Under the pieces are notes generated by a model, which was given only the letters and a program-made list of their open reading frames with translations, did not search any database and was not told the DNA's origin. From Candidatus Dojkabacteria bacterium S2_J21 (GTDB lineage Bacteria > Patescibacteria > Dojkabacteria > SC72), in contig JAEHHF010000009.1 of NCBI GenBank assembly GCA_019248085.1, positions 1 to 20,718 of the forward strand: a stretch of DNA of 20,718 nucleotides. Reading direction: 5' to 3'. The position numbers were made by a program, and so were the translations under genes. Positions 1 to 8,956 of this stretch are shown in pieces. Within the stretch, counting starts at the first letter, position 1. The number at the start of each line of letters is the position of its first letter.

Positions 1-3000
1 TGTCCAAACATTCTGTTAAATTCTTTCTCTCGAAGTCCTATGGCAATTCCGGTCTTTGGTGTCTCTGTAATATCTGTTACCAACCCATATTTGTGTCTAC
101 CTTGAAGAAGGATGACAAGATTGATGATCAAGAAGACAAGGTATGCTAAGAGTACAAACAGATTCCAACCAGAAGCTGTCTTCGAATATGCAATGAGTGA
201 GAATCCAAAACCTAAGATGACAAATATGTTTTGTAGATTGTTAAAGAAGGTATATATTGCATTTCTAAATATAGCTTTAGAATACTCAGGGACATTCTTG
301 TCATATGGATCGACTGGAATGGAGAAGTTCACAGCATCATTGGTATCGTAGTTAAATACATCACCTCTATATATCTTCTCATATATGCCATCTGTACTAC
401 CGACAACAACCTTGGTAGGAAATTGGAAGTCTCTAGCTAATACCTCTATCCTGTATTGGCCATTCTCTTTAATATTGGTTTCAAATATCCCATATATATC
501 GGTAACTTCCGTAGCTACCAAGTTATCATTGATATCAAAGATCCTAACAATTGCTCTCTCCAAAGGTTCTTTAGTAACAGAGTCATATACCATACCGTAA
601 TCTCTGGCTTTTCTCTTTAATTTAACAATACCGAATGCATATGCAACTGCTTGTAACACGTATGCAGAAGGGTAGGATGCCCCTACAGCAAGGGAAGTTA
701 GTGAAGTAGTAATAACAGTGAGCAGACCAATATCTGTAACCGTTTGGGCGGTCTTAGGAGGTATGGGTATTGATCTAAATAGATCCATTGCGTAGGAGAT
801 TGTATTGGAGATGAAATTAAAAATAGTTTGGAATATTCCAGTACCAATTACAGACCCTATTGATATACATCCACAGGCGTTGCTAGTTAATTTAGTCCCT
901 GTTGGGCAACTTGCTATCTTACATGTGCCACCCAGACATTCGTTATTCTCTTGGGTACATTGGTAATCAGAGGCACATGCTTGACCACATAGACCTCCAG
1001 TTGGAGTTGCTTCTTGAATACATGCGCATTTGTTTGCATCTAAGGTTTCTGTGAATGTACATGCACTTGTTTTGAGCTCACATTTGCCTGCATTACATAC
1101 ATTGTTTGTATCTCCACAATCTGAATCAATGGTACATGCTTGGCCACATGATACAGGTGTAGGATCAGGTACAACAGGAGGTTGAAGAGGTTGTCCGTTA
1201 TCTGTAGCTGAGAGGACATTAGACCATGCACTTTGTGCACAATCAGAAGCGGCAAGAACTCTGAAGTAGTATTGAGTATTTAAGTTTAATCCAGAAACAG
1301 TGTATGAGGTAGCCGTTGGGCCTAAGAATATTGGGGCATATTGGAAGACGGTATTTGAGAGTCCATATTCCAGAATGTAGTGTTGTACGGTTGGTTCGTC
1401 TGTAATGCCAGTGAAGTTGACTTTCATACTTCCTGTTCCTAAAGGCTGGATACTGGTAATCACAGGGGCCTTGTCTTCCATATTGATATCACATTGATTC
1501 TCTTCTTGATTTGGGTATGTAACGTATGACAATTTGATGAAGTCAATTATTGGAGAAGAGCCTTTGTTTAAATTTATCCTCAACTTTAGTTTGTAGTCTG
1601 CAGTAGGGAACTCAACTCTTTGCCCTTCGGTGATTGGGAACCATGTAACTCCGGAGTCATTAGAGACTTCATAGCTGACTAAATCTCCGAGGGAGTAGGG
1701 GCTTCCTTGCGTTACAGAACCGAGTACCTCTTCGAGATCGATATAGTTGATGGCGAGGATTCCATCAGGAGGTATTGGGAGCATTTCAATTACATTTGTA
1801 TCTGCAAACGATCGTGTTAAGTCTATCTTCTGTACTCCATATCCTTGGAGTGTGGTGTAAATTGTATTTCTATCTGTAATGGCGAATGTACTCATACCTC
1901 CAGATCGGTTATCAATATTTTCCATTCTGTAGAGGTATTGGGTATCGTCGAGGGCATCATCATATGTGAAGTTGAATTCTAATGCTCGGATATATCCGTC
2001 TCGGGTCATAATCCAGATTTCATCTCCTACAGGGTAATCTCCTGGTACCCAGATTAGTTGAGAAATAGCTTGTAAACCAAGGTCGGATTCTGTTAGAACC
2101 TTTGTGAAGACATCGTCACTTGCACTTATTGTTCCTTGGGTATTAATTCTTCCCAATCCAGGGCCACCGGTCCAGTAGTAGCCATTGGTATCCTCTATGA
2201 TTGAAAATACTGCCATCTCAGGACTCGGCGAGATGAGTCTCCTACAGGAAGCATTTAGTTTGTTTTCTGGTGTGCCTCCATCTGTAAATTCATATATACC
2301 ATGGACATAGCTTGCCATTACTACAAGATTTGAGGCTTGATCAAAATATGTTGCGGTGAAGTCTGTGGCTGTATGTCCAATATCGTCATCATCAAAGAAG
2401 AGATCGTCTTCTGCCCCCCAAATGGTGTATGTATCATCTTCGAGATTCATAATGGTTCCTTTGGTATCTATCCATACTAGCCATTGAGCATCAGCTTGGC
2501 CATTATCGACTTTCACGGTTGCGTAGTAGGCAAATTTATTATTTCTTGTATCTATGCCGAATGTAACAAAGCTGCCATATGTAGCAAAGCTAGTTTTATC
2601 CATATAGTTTGCAGAAGTATCATCTGCAATATTCATCGGTGTATTGTTTATGTTATATATGTATGTTGCTTGGCCACCGAAGTTTAAGAGAAGATAGCGA
2701 TTAGAACCATATTCAAACTCTTTAATATTTTCCAGTGGGACAGTAGTATCTCCAATTCGTGGATATTTGGCGTAGGTGCCATTGGCTATATTGTAGTAAA
2801 AGAGGGTATGGTCGTTTGTTACTATCCAGAGATTCCCATCGATTGAGTCGAATGTACCAACAGTAGCACTTCCAAATTTATATCCGAAATCATTATTATT
2901 GGTAAAGAGGGCAGTCTCTTGGGAGAAGTCAATCTCTTGTCTTAATCTCAAGATACCGTTTCCCCATACACCATCAGAGAAGAGAACATCATGGAATTGG

Positions 3001-6000
3001 TGATTATTGAAATCTTCTTCTTTCTCTATGATGGAAATTGTTGGTTCTACTGCTGGTTCGTAAACAGTGAAAGTCTCAGTGTAGTTTGAGCTATCATCTT
3101 CAGTACTGTTACCAGATACATCCGAAGTTCTAATTTCTAAATCATAATCTCCAAGTTCTAGGTTTTCAAATTGGAAATAGAACTCTTCAAAAGCGGAATC
3201 ATAGCTAAGTTCTCCATCAAGTGGAGGTACATCTATCCAATTCCCAACGACTGCATTGTGAGTTAGTCGGTACTCTATACTATCAATATTACTTGCAGTA
3301 TCGCCTGTCCCAAGAGTTTCATAATCCTTTATATATCCTCGTACTCCGGGATTTTTATCTACTGTAGGGTTAGGTACAATCGTATTTGCAAAGATTAATG
3401 GAGGTGTAGTATCTATGGCTTCAATCATGAAGTGATAGTAAGGCATTGCAGAAGGAGTCGTAAAGCCAACATATGTAAACCATCCTTCATCTGTATATAT
3501 GTGTTTGAAATTATTTGAATCAGTGGCTCTGATATATAGATACCAATCGGAGTCAGTAAGATTAGGAGCAGTTAATGAGAAAGTTATCTCCTCATCTCCC
3601 CAGCTTCCACTTGTTAGAGACTCAACAGGTTGCCAGTTTTTTAGATCTAAACCCCAGCCAAATTTGTATTCTAAGAATAGGTATTCAATATCTTCTATAC
3701 CTGTCTCATCAGTTACAACCACATCAAATTCTTGGTTAGGATTGGTTACTCTTTCAGGATTCTGTAAAGCTTGGATTAATACCTGTGGAGCTTTTGCGTC
3801 CGCATGATTCCAGATCTTAATATTATCAATCTCTCCTAAGAATGGTGAGGTTCCATTGGTAAATGCCCCGACATTAAGATCTCCAGTAGAGTCGGGCAAG
3901 TTAAATACTTTGAAAAATGGTTGAACCTCTGGTGCCGCATCTCCTATCCTTACTGTATATGTTTGGTCAGCATTACTGATTGCGAATGTAATCTTGTTCC
4001 ATGCATTAAGAGTTAGTTGTCCAACTGTATCAAACCAGACTAGTCCATCGGACGTATTGAGAGTTACACGAATAGTTTTAGGAGTTCCTAGCAGTTGTAT
4101 TGACCACAGGGGTTCATCTTCTGCTTCGTTGAGTTTTGTAATAATGGTATAGTTAGTGTCATTTTCAATGATTGCACTTGGTTTTACCCATGCTTCTACT
4201 GTAAATTCGGATTCGTTTCCAGAGAAATCCAAGATTCCACTAGCATCTGGTACTGCGAAATATGATGCCTCATTGAAAACGTTTGTGACAGAACCTGTTT
4301 GTGAAGAGATTCCTGTTGTAAATCCTCCTACGTTATCTCCATCGAGATTTGAATTACTGCTATCATTTAATGTGTCTGTACTATCGAAGGTCCACCAGGC
4401 AACTATGTCGGATACAACGCTTGTGCTAATGGTATATGTTACTACTGTAGTCCCATCTTCAGCTGTTACAACTAATGTATTTCCTGGCACAACTGTAGCA
4501 TCAATGCCCGTATCAACCCATGTTTGATCAGTTTGTCCTTTTGTAAGTGCTGCTAAGAAGGTGGCCTTTGATGTCCCTTCAGGAACATTCGTGATGGTTT
4601 CATTTGTAGTATTTCCAGGACTTACAGTATATGTAGAGGATGTGACAGTAGCGTCATTACTAAGAGCTGGTCCTGCGGAGGGGTTGTATACATAGAGCTC
4701 GGTACCGTTTAGTTCTGTATCTGCAGAAAAGAAGAGCTTTCCTGCTATATCAGTCAGAGATTCAGGATATGATCCATACCAATCTGGTGCTGCTAGATCT
4801 GCGACCATTACGGTTCCGGCATCGGTACCATCTGATTTCCAAAGCTCTTGGTTACCATCATCAGCGCCGTCATCTGCGGAGAAATACAAGGTATCTCCCA
4901 TTACAGTTAAATATTCAATGTTGGAACTATCCGTTGGGTGAATGTCTTTGACCATCTCTGCACCACCTTCAGTTCCATCTGTTCTCCAAAGTTCGGTTTC
5001 ATATACCCAGCCTGAATCACTCGCAAGGAAGTATATATAGTCACCCATACTAATAGGGTCGGTACTACCATCCATATCATAGGTTGTAGTTACGTCCGCA
5101 TATACTGTTCCTAAAGTTGTTCCATCAGTTTTCCAAAGTTCGGTAGACCAATCTGGCATGGTTGCCCAGAAGTAGAGAGAACCACCCATTTTTACAAATG
5201 GGCTAGGGGAAGATCCTTCCCCTGCATTAGTATTAATATCTTTTACCATCTGTGTTGTAGTTCCATCAGATTTCCAGAGTTCAGCTCCAGCGCCAAGTCC
5301 ATCATCTGCCATGAAGTAGACGGCTCCATCAAAAGCATATATTCCTGCTGCGGAATCAAAACTCTTAAGTAGAACTGTGCCTCCAAGAGTGCCATCTGAT
5401 TTCCATAGGTCTTCAGTAGGATTGCTAAAGTAGTTATCGATGAAGAAATATGTGCCGCCAAGAACTGTCGCATCATGTCCACCCGCAGAAGTGCCTGTCG
5501 CTCCTGCCGTTATATCTTTAACTAATCCAGTTCCACCCTCCGTCCCGTTAGATTTCCATAGTTCTTTTCCATTAGTAACATCTTCTCCCCAGAAGAATAG
5601 CTCGTTTGATACTTCCACGGGGTATGAAAAGTCGTTTATATGTTTGACTAGTGTAGTTCCTAGCGCTGTCCCATCTGAGATCCACAATCCATTGCCAGTC
5701 CCGTCATCTGCCATGAAGTAGAGTATACCGTTAACCTCTGTGAGGAGGGTAGGATAACTGCCTGTTGCTCCTGCATAGATATCTTCGACCATCTCTGTTG
5801 TAGTCCCATCTGACTTCCAAAGCTCAACTCCATTTGCACCATCATCTGCTTGGAAGAATAGGGTTCCGTTTACATTAGTTAATTCGTCTGGACGAGAGCT
5901 GCTATCTCCAGGATAAATATCAATTAATACTGGATCTGCAGAACTCGGTTCTGCATCTACAGTTGTTGTATATGTAACTACTGTAACGGCATCTTCCGCA

Positions 6001-7754
6001 GTCACAACTAAGGTATCTCCTGTCAGGACAGGATCGCTAATGTCTGCGGTATTCCATGTCTGATCAGCTTGTCCCTCGGCAAGTGCAGCTAAGAATGTTG
6101 CCTTCGGTGTATTGAACGGGATATTAGTTATAGTTTCATTTGCAGTGCCACCAGCACTAACGGTATATGTTACTGATGTTACTGTTGCAATATCACTGGC
6201 CGCAGGAGCGCCACTTATTGTGAGAGTTGGATATCCACCATTTGTTCCAGCATCAATATCCCAAATATCTGCGAAATCCCAACCTACATATGTGGCCTGA
6301 GTTTTCATTTCGGCTGTAGTTCGTGGATCTGCGTTAAGGAAATCAGACATTCCTGAAGTTTCTCGATCGTAATATGAAGTAGTAACAGGTCCGTTTGAAT
6401 TTCCAACAAAACCACCGACTAATGTATTGCCAGTTACGAGTCCCTTAGAATATGAGTATGTGATGGTTTTGTCTCCCCATCCAGCTCCTCCAGCAAAACC
6501 ACCAACATCTTCGTCTCCTGTAACATTACCCATTGCATATGAATTTGAGACAGTTGCCATTGATGTTCCAACAAGTCCTCCTACTCTTTTCGCAGTAGTT
6601 ATGATGCTTCCAACTGCACCTGTCGCATATGATTTTGTAATTGTTCCATTATCCGCATGACCAACTAGGCCTCCAACACTCCAATAGCCGTCAACTGTTC
6701 CAGTAGCGTAAGAATAGCTAATATCAGTCCAAGTTTCGGTTCCAACTAATCCACCCATGCCAAACCCATCATTTGATGTTGGATTGATATTGATTACATT
6801 ACCTGTGGCATATGAATTCGATATTGTACCTCTAGAAAAACCAACTAATCCACCAGCACTGTTTCCTTTTGTGTCCTCGGGGTCATCTATATACCCAGCA
6901 TTTACATTTCCTTGGGCATAACAATTATCGATTGCAGATAGTACATTATCTTCGATATATCCGACAAAACCACCAGTATCATCAACACCAGTAACAATAC
7001 CTGTAGAGTGAGAGTCGGTTACTTCATTACTTATTGTTCCAATTAAGCCTCCAGTACGTGCATATCCTGTTACATTTCCTGAAGCTTCGGAGGTTGTTAT
7101 TGGGCTTTCAGAGATTCCTACAAGGCCTCCGACATTTTCCCATCCAGTCACAGTAACGTTAGCAGAGGAATTGGTCACAGAGGCATATATTCCATAGATG
7201 CCTCCAATTAATCCGCCGGTAAAGAAACCTCCAGTTACAGATCCACTTACATGTACATTATCAATTAAAGCCGGATTATCGATATCTGAGCTTATACTTC
7301 CCACCAATCCACCAACCCAACCCCAACCCTCAGGAGGGAAGTTAATCCCAGTAATAGTCAAATCTTTTATAGTTCCACCTAACATAGCCCCGAATACTCC
7401 GTTGTATTCTATCGATCCAAGATTTGTGAAATTGCTTATGGTGTGTCCATCTCCATCAAAGCTTCCTGTAAAAGGAGCTGCAGGACTACCCCCAATTGGA
7501 TCCCATTCGGTAACTGCAGCACAGCTAAAGTCAGAGGTTACAATATATGAGGCATCTAATGTATAAGGTTCAGCACCTGTACTAATTGCTTGAAGATCTA
7601 CACAATCAGTAACTTGATATGGATTTCCTGGAGTACCGTCTCCACCGCCAAATGCTTTAACTAAGAAGAGAAACTTCTGAGACATGAAGAACATAGAAAA
7701 GCATAGTGCGACAAAAAACAGGATGATAAGGGGCGTTTTAAATGGTTTTTTCAT
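1..7754 (-). CDS. Giant multi-domain surface protein (3' end beyond window)
   Basis: One open frame of 2584 codons without a stop; it starts at ATG 7754 and leaves the window at base 3. Residues 1-34 are a signal peptide or N-anchor ending near VKAF. They are followed by about 11 GLUG-type GG[LF][VIA]G repeats (residues 143-453), an Ig/cadherin-like module (514-600), eight ELWKSDGT-type repeats that probably form a beta-propeller (608-1024), a second copy of the same module (1028-1112), and a LamG/concanavalin-like domain starting AWWTFD (1112-1318). Next come Ig-like stretches (1318-1562), a second predicted propeller (about 1575-2005), FN3 (about 2090-2186) and two Cys-rich modules, each starting CGQAC (about 2197-2297). 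The C-terminal part has membrane segments (about 2333-2378 and 2498-2552) around a carboxypeptidase-regulatory-like domain starting YGMVYDSVTKEP. I infer an extracellular adhesin or stalk anchored by its C-terminus. Frame continuity was checked at several points (near bases 3, 3000, 4500, 6000 and the start). No Shine-Dalgarno is present. Confidence 0.9.
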   Translation of the reverse strand, partial: MKKPFKTPLIILFFVALCFSMFFMSQKFLFLVKAFGGGDGTPGNPYQVTDCVDLQAISTGAEPYTLDASYIVTSDFSCAAVTEWDPIGGSPAAPFTGSFDGDGHTISNFTNLGSIEYNGVFGAMLGGTIKDLTITGINFPPEGWGWVGGLVGSISSDIDNPALIDNVHVSGSVTGGFFTGGLIGGIYGIYASVTNSSANVTVTGWENVGGLVGISESPITTSEASGNVTGYARTGGLIGTISNEVTDSHSTGIVTGVDDTGGFVGYIEDNVLSAIDNCYAQGNVNAGYIDDPEDTKGNSAGGLVGFSRGTISNSYATGNVININPTSNDGFGMGGLVGTETWTDISYSYATGTVDGYWSVGGLVGHADNGTITKSYATGAVGSIITTAKRVGGLVGTSMATVSNSYAMGNVTGDEDVGGFAGGAGWGDKTITYSYSKGLVTGNTLVGGFVGNSNGPVTTSYYDRETSGMSDFLNADPRTTAEMKTQATYVGWDFADIWDIDAGTNGGYPTLTISGAPAASDIATVTSVTYTVSAGGTANETITNIPFNTPKATFLAALAEGQADQTWNTADISDPVLTGDTLVVTAEDAVTVVTYTTTVDAEPSSADPVLIDIYPGDSSSRPDELTNVNGTLFFQADDGANGVELWKSDGTTTEMVEDIYAGATGSYPTLLTEVNGILYFMADDGTGNGLWISDGTALGTTLVKHINDFSYPVEVSNELFFWGEDVTNGKELWKSNGTEGGTGLVKDITAGATGTSAGGHDATVLGGTYFFIDNYFSNPTEDLWKSDGTLGGTVLLKSFDSAAGIYAFDGAVYFMADDGLGAGAELWKSDGTTTQMVKDINTNAGEGSSPSPFVKMGGSLYFWATMPDWSTELWKTDGTTLGTVYADVTTTYDMDGSTDPISMGDYIYFLASDSGWVYETELWRTDGTEGGAEMVKDIHPTDSSNIEYLTVMGDTLYFSADDGADDGNQELWKSDGTDAGTVMVADLAAPDWYGSYPESLTDIAGKLFFSADTELNGTELYVYNPSAGPALSNDATVTSSTYTVSPGNTTNETITNVPEGTSKATFLAALTKGQTDQTWVDTGIDATVVPGNTLVVTAEDGTTVVTYTISTSVVSDIVAWWTFDSTDTLNDSSNSNLDGDNVGGFTTGISSQTGSVTNVFNEASYFAVPDASGILDFSGNESEFTVEAWVKPSAIIENDTNYTIITKLNEAEDEPLWSIQLLGTPKTIRVTLNTSDGLVWFDTVGQLTLNAWNKITFAISNADQTYTVRIGDAAPEVQPFFKVFNLPDSTGDLNVGAFTNGTSPFLGEIDNIKIWNHADAKAPQVLIQALQNPERVTNPNQEFDVVVTDETGIEDIEYLFLEYKFGWGLDLKNWQPVESLTSGSWGDEEITFSLTAPNLTDSDWYLYIRATDSNNFKHIYTDEGWFTYVGFTTPSAMPYYHFMIEAIDTTPPLIFANTIVPNPTVDKNPGVRGYIKDYETLGTGDTASNIDSIEYRLTHNAVVGNWIDVPPLDGELSYDSAFEEFYFQFENLELGDYDLEIRTSDVSGNSTEDDSSNYTETFTVYEPAVEPTISIIEKEEDFNNHQFHDVLFSDGVWGNGILRLRQEIDFSQETALFTNNNDFGYKFGSATVGTFDSIDGNLWIVTNDHTLFYYNIANGTYAKYPRIGDTTVPLENIKEFEYGSNRYLLLNFGGQATYIYNINNTPMNIADDTSANYMDKTSFATYGSFVTFGIDTRNNKFAYYATVKVDNGQADAQWLVWIDTKGTIMNLEDDTYTIWGAEDDLFFDDDDIGHTATDFTATYFDQASNLVVMASYVHGIYEFTDGGTPENKLNASCRRLISPSPEMAVFSIIEDTNGYYWTGGPGLGRINTQGTISASDDVFTKVLTESDLGLQAISQLIWVPGDYPVGDEIWIMTRDGYIRALEFNFTYDDALDDTQYLYRMENIDNRSGGMSTFAITDRNTIYTTLQGYGVQKIDLTRSFADTNVIEMLPIPPDGILAINYIDLEEVLGSVTQGSPYSLGDLVSYEVSNDSGVTWFPITEGQRVEFPTADYKLKLRINLNKGSSPIIDFIKLSYVTYPNQEENQCDINMEDKAPVITSIQPLGTGSMKVNFTGITDEPTVQHYILEYGLSNTVFQYAPIFLGPTATSYTVSGLNLNTQYYFRVLAASDCAQSAWSNVLSATDNGQPLQPPVVPDPTPVSCGQACTIDSDCGDTNNVCNAGKCELKTSACTFTETLDANKCACIQEATPTGGLCGQACASDYQCTQENNECLGGTCKIASCPTGTKLTSNACGCISIGSVIGTGIFQTIFNFISNTISYAMDLFRSIPIPPKTAQTVTDIGLLTVITTSLTSLAVGASYPSAYVLQAVAYAFGIVKLKRKARDYGMVYDSVTKEPLERAIVRIFDINDNLVATEVTDIYGIFETNIKENGQYRIEVLARDFQFPTKVVVGSTDGIYEKIYRGDVFNYDTNDAVNFSIPVDPYDKNVPEYSKAIFRNAIYTFFNNLQNIFVILGFGFSLIAYSKTASGWNLFVLLAYLVFLIINLVILLQGRHKYGLVTDITETPKTGIAIGLREKEFNRMFG
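4420..4675 (-). repeat. Ig/cadherin-like module, copy 2
   Basis: About 85 codons reading DATVTSSTYTVSPG, then KATFLAAL, QTDQTW and LVVTAEDGTTVVTYT. They are clearly homologous to copy 1 at 5955-6215. The two copies bracket the ELWKSDGT block, so the propeller cassette sits between duplicated linkers. Confidence 0.85.
4680..5930 (-). repeat. Eight ELWKSDGT repeats inside the giant CDS
   Basis: Eight units of about 42-50 residues each contain E-L-W-[KR]-[ST]-[DN]-G-T followed by V/MVKDI and then a LYFxADD strand. Variants include GLWISDGT, ELWKSNGT, DLWKSDGT, ELWKTDGT and ELWRTDGT; a terminal half unit reads ELYVYNP. The count and spacing suggest one seven- to eight-bladed beta-propeller. This repeat type is known from secreted proteins of unknown ligand. 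Confidence 0.88.
5955..6215 (-). repeat. Ig/cadherin-like module, copy 1
   Basis: About 85 codons with ATVTSVTYTVSAGG, KATFLAALAEGQADQTW and LVVTAEDAVTVVTYT. The module lies between the GLUG block and the propeller block and is paralogous to the copy at 4420-4675. Confidence 0.85.
6390..7330 (-). repeat. GLUG-type repeat block inside the giant CDS
   Basis: Eleven units carry the signature GG[LF][VIA]G, for example WVGGLVGS, FTGGLIGG, NVGGLVGI, SVGGLVGH and LVGGFVGN. They are spaced roughly 24-40 residues apart, often with S-Y-A-x-G-x-V before them. GLUG repeats are known from secreted bacterial proteins and are thought to build an extended beta structure. On the plus strand they appear as recurring ccaactaatccacca-like strings. 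Confidence 0.9.
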
Positions 7755-8010
7755 ATCTCAATATATGGTTTCTCACATTAAGCAAGTTCTTCATTAAATA
7801 TATCCCGATATCGTATTGGAAATCAACTTTTAGGCCCTTATATATACTAGAGGTACATGCGACAGTACCTATTGTTCGACCATCCTCCACATGGCTTTGG
7901 TATTTTGTAAGAATTGGTCATAGTAAGCATTCGAGAGTTCTATAACCAATGCATTGTATACACGTCCTTGTGCCCACTCTTCAAAAGTTCCAGAGTTTGG
8001 AATGGAAGTT
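7755..8010. other. 256-nt gap before the giant gene
   Basis: The gap holds a 47-codon coding relic (7869-8012), an AGGTAC/GTACCT inverted repeat with an 8-nt spacer near 7852-7871, and AT-rich sequence with the TATATT element next to the giant gene. No intact gene with a normal start codon was found on either strand. Confidence 0.5.
7760..7765 (-). promoter_or_regulatory. -10-like TATATT of the giant gene
   Basis: On the minus strand TATATT is followed by five bases (GAGAT) and then the ATG at 7754. This places the expected transcription start at or next to the start codon. No convincing -35 hexamer is visible. Confidence 0.35.
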
Positions 8011-8012
8011 TT
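7869..8012 (-). pseudogene. Coding-like fragment in the +1 frame after the DUF1801 stop
   Basis: Directly after the TAA of the DUF1801 gene, the +1 frame stays open for 47 codons with protein-like composition (TFEEWAQGRV, NALVIELSNAYYDQF, KAMWRMVEQ) and ends with TAG at 7869-7871. There is no ATG, GTG or TTG in its first 20 codons, and the frame is closed by a TAA just upstream. It therefore looks like the 3' remnant of a gene, or a tail reachable only by a +1 shift at the CTC TAA stop context. I do not recognise its family. Confidence 0.4.
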
Positions 8013-8397
8013 AGAGCTGATTTATTCGGTCTTTTTCTTTTTTCAAATTTTCTTTAACTCTAAACTCGACGATCTTTTTGACCAAATTGAATGGTACTTG
8101 TTTACGCATTGGGAATTGTATTGCACCTTTGGATGTAACAAATCCAGACAGTTCTTTTTTGAAAGCTTCAATACCGGAAGGAGTAGGGTAGAAGCCGATG
8201 TGATGTTTATACCCGGCAAAGTGTACTAAGTTGCCAAACAATACGAAGGTAGGCATCTGATATTTAATGGCTTCCGCTGCATCTGGTGCTGCGGTTTGAA
8301 TTGCATGTCTAAATTGAGTAAGGATGAGTCTGTCTTCTTGCGGGAAGGATTTAATATACTCATCTATTGTATTGAATTGCTTTGATTGGTTTACCAT
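8011..8397 (-). CDS. DUF1801 (YdhG-like) family protein
   Basis: 128 aa, close to the usual length of this family. The order of motifs is typical: FNTIDEYIKSFP at the N-terminus, a helix with AIQTAAPDAAEAIKYQMPTF, then LVHFAGYKHHIGFYPTPSGI and the C-terminal helix KKIVEFRVKENL. DUF1801 proteins are small cytoplasmic proteins. Bacillus YdhG/Fra has been described as an iron chaperone, but the role of most members is unknown. The start ATG at 8397 lies inside the 3' end of the DUF5662 gene (38-nt overlap in another frame). Only this start keeps the family's N-terminal motif, so the two genes are probably co-transcribed and translationally coupled. Only a weak purine-rich stretch precedes it. 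Confidence 0.88.
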   Translation of the reverse strand: MVNQSKQFNTIDEYIKSFPQEDRLILTQFRHAIQTAAPDAAEAIKYQMPTFVLFGNLVHFAGYKHHIGFYPTPSGIEAFKKELSGFVTSKGAIQFPMRKQVPFNLVKKIVEFRVKENLKKEKDRINQL

Positions 8398-8956
8398 ATA
8401 TCGCTATTCTACCAGTTTTCTTGTCCCCAGTGTTAAAAGCATATGTATATCCAATTCTTTCCTCAATGGTTCTCTTGGTTTGCTCATGGAGTTTAATTTT
8501 CCAACTATTCTCTTTGTACCAGTTCCTTACATTAAGGAAGGGGTCGTCTTCGGGAGAGAAATGCCCTTGTGCTTTACCTGCTCCGACCCAATCGCAGAGC
8601 ATTTCTGTTAGGTATGGTTCTTGCATTGGGAGGATACTTTCTATGGCTTTGTCATTTTGTCGTACCCACCATTGCCAATGGTGTTTGTTTGTGTTGCAAT
8701 GGTGTTGCCATGCGGAATCGAATTGCGGGTCTCCAGTTTCTTTTGGTTTGCAGTAGCCATTTTTCTTGTTAGTGCTTTTGTTTAATGCTCCGTTTTTACC
8801 GTAGAAGAAGTTTGCATAGGGGAAGAATTCCTTTGGTGAGAATTTGCTTAAATCATGTGTTAATCCTCTCCAGGTTAGTTCAAACTTAAAACACTCCACC
8901 ATGACATACCATTTGTGTTTCAAGAGATATTTAAAATATTTAATTTTACCTTTCAT
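8360..8956 (-). CDS. DUF5662 family protein
   Basis: 198 aa. The N-terminal half carries KHKWYVMVECFK, then WRGLTHDLSKFSPKEFFPYA, followed by the His-rich AWQHHCNTNKHHWQWW and a C-terminal MLCDWVGAGKAQG region with NWYKENSWKIKLH. These are the hallmarks of DUF5662, a family found in bacteria and phages. Its clustered His and Asp residues suggest a metal-binding, HD-like helical fold; no activity is established as far as I know. Translation ends at TGA, which shows that TGA is a stop here. The gene overlaps the following DUF1801 gene by 38 nt. No Shine-Dalgarno precedes the ATG; a TAGAAT lies 16 nt upstream. Confidence 0.85.
   Translation of the reverse strand: MKGKIKYFKYLLKHKWYVMVECFKFELTWRGLTHDLSKFSPKEFFPYANFFYGKNGALNKSTNKKNGYCKPKETGDPQFDSAWQHHCNTNKHHWQWWVRQNDKAIESILPMQEPYLTEMLCDWVGAGKAQGHFSPEDDPFLNVRNWYKENSWKIKLHEQTKRTIEERIGYTYAFNTGDKKTGRIAIYGKPIKAIQYNR

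Noticed and set aside
8360..8362. Recoded TGA (as in Gracilibacteria or SR1)
   Set aside because: TGA ends the DUF5662 gene at its natural length and does not appear inside the long genes, so it acts as a normal stop.
8382..8756. 124-codon plus-strand frame across the DUF5662 gene
   Set aside because: It is antisense to a gene with clear family motifs; its hydrophobic look comes from the reverse complement of charged and His codons.
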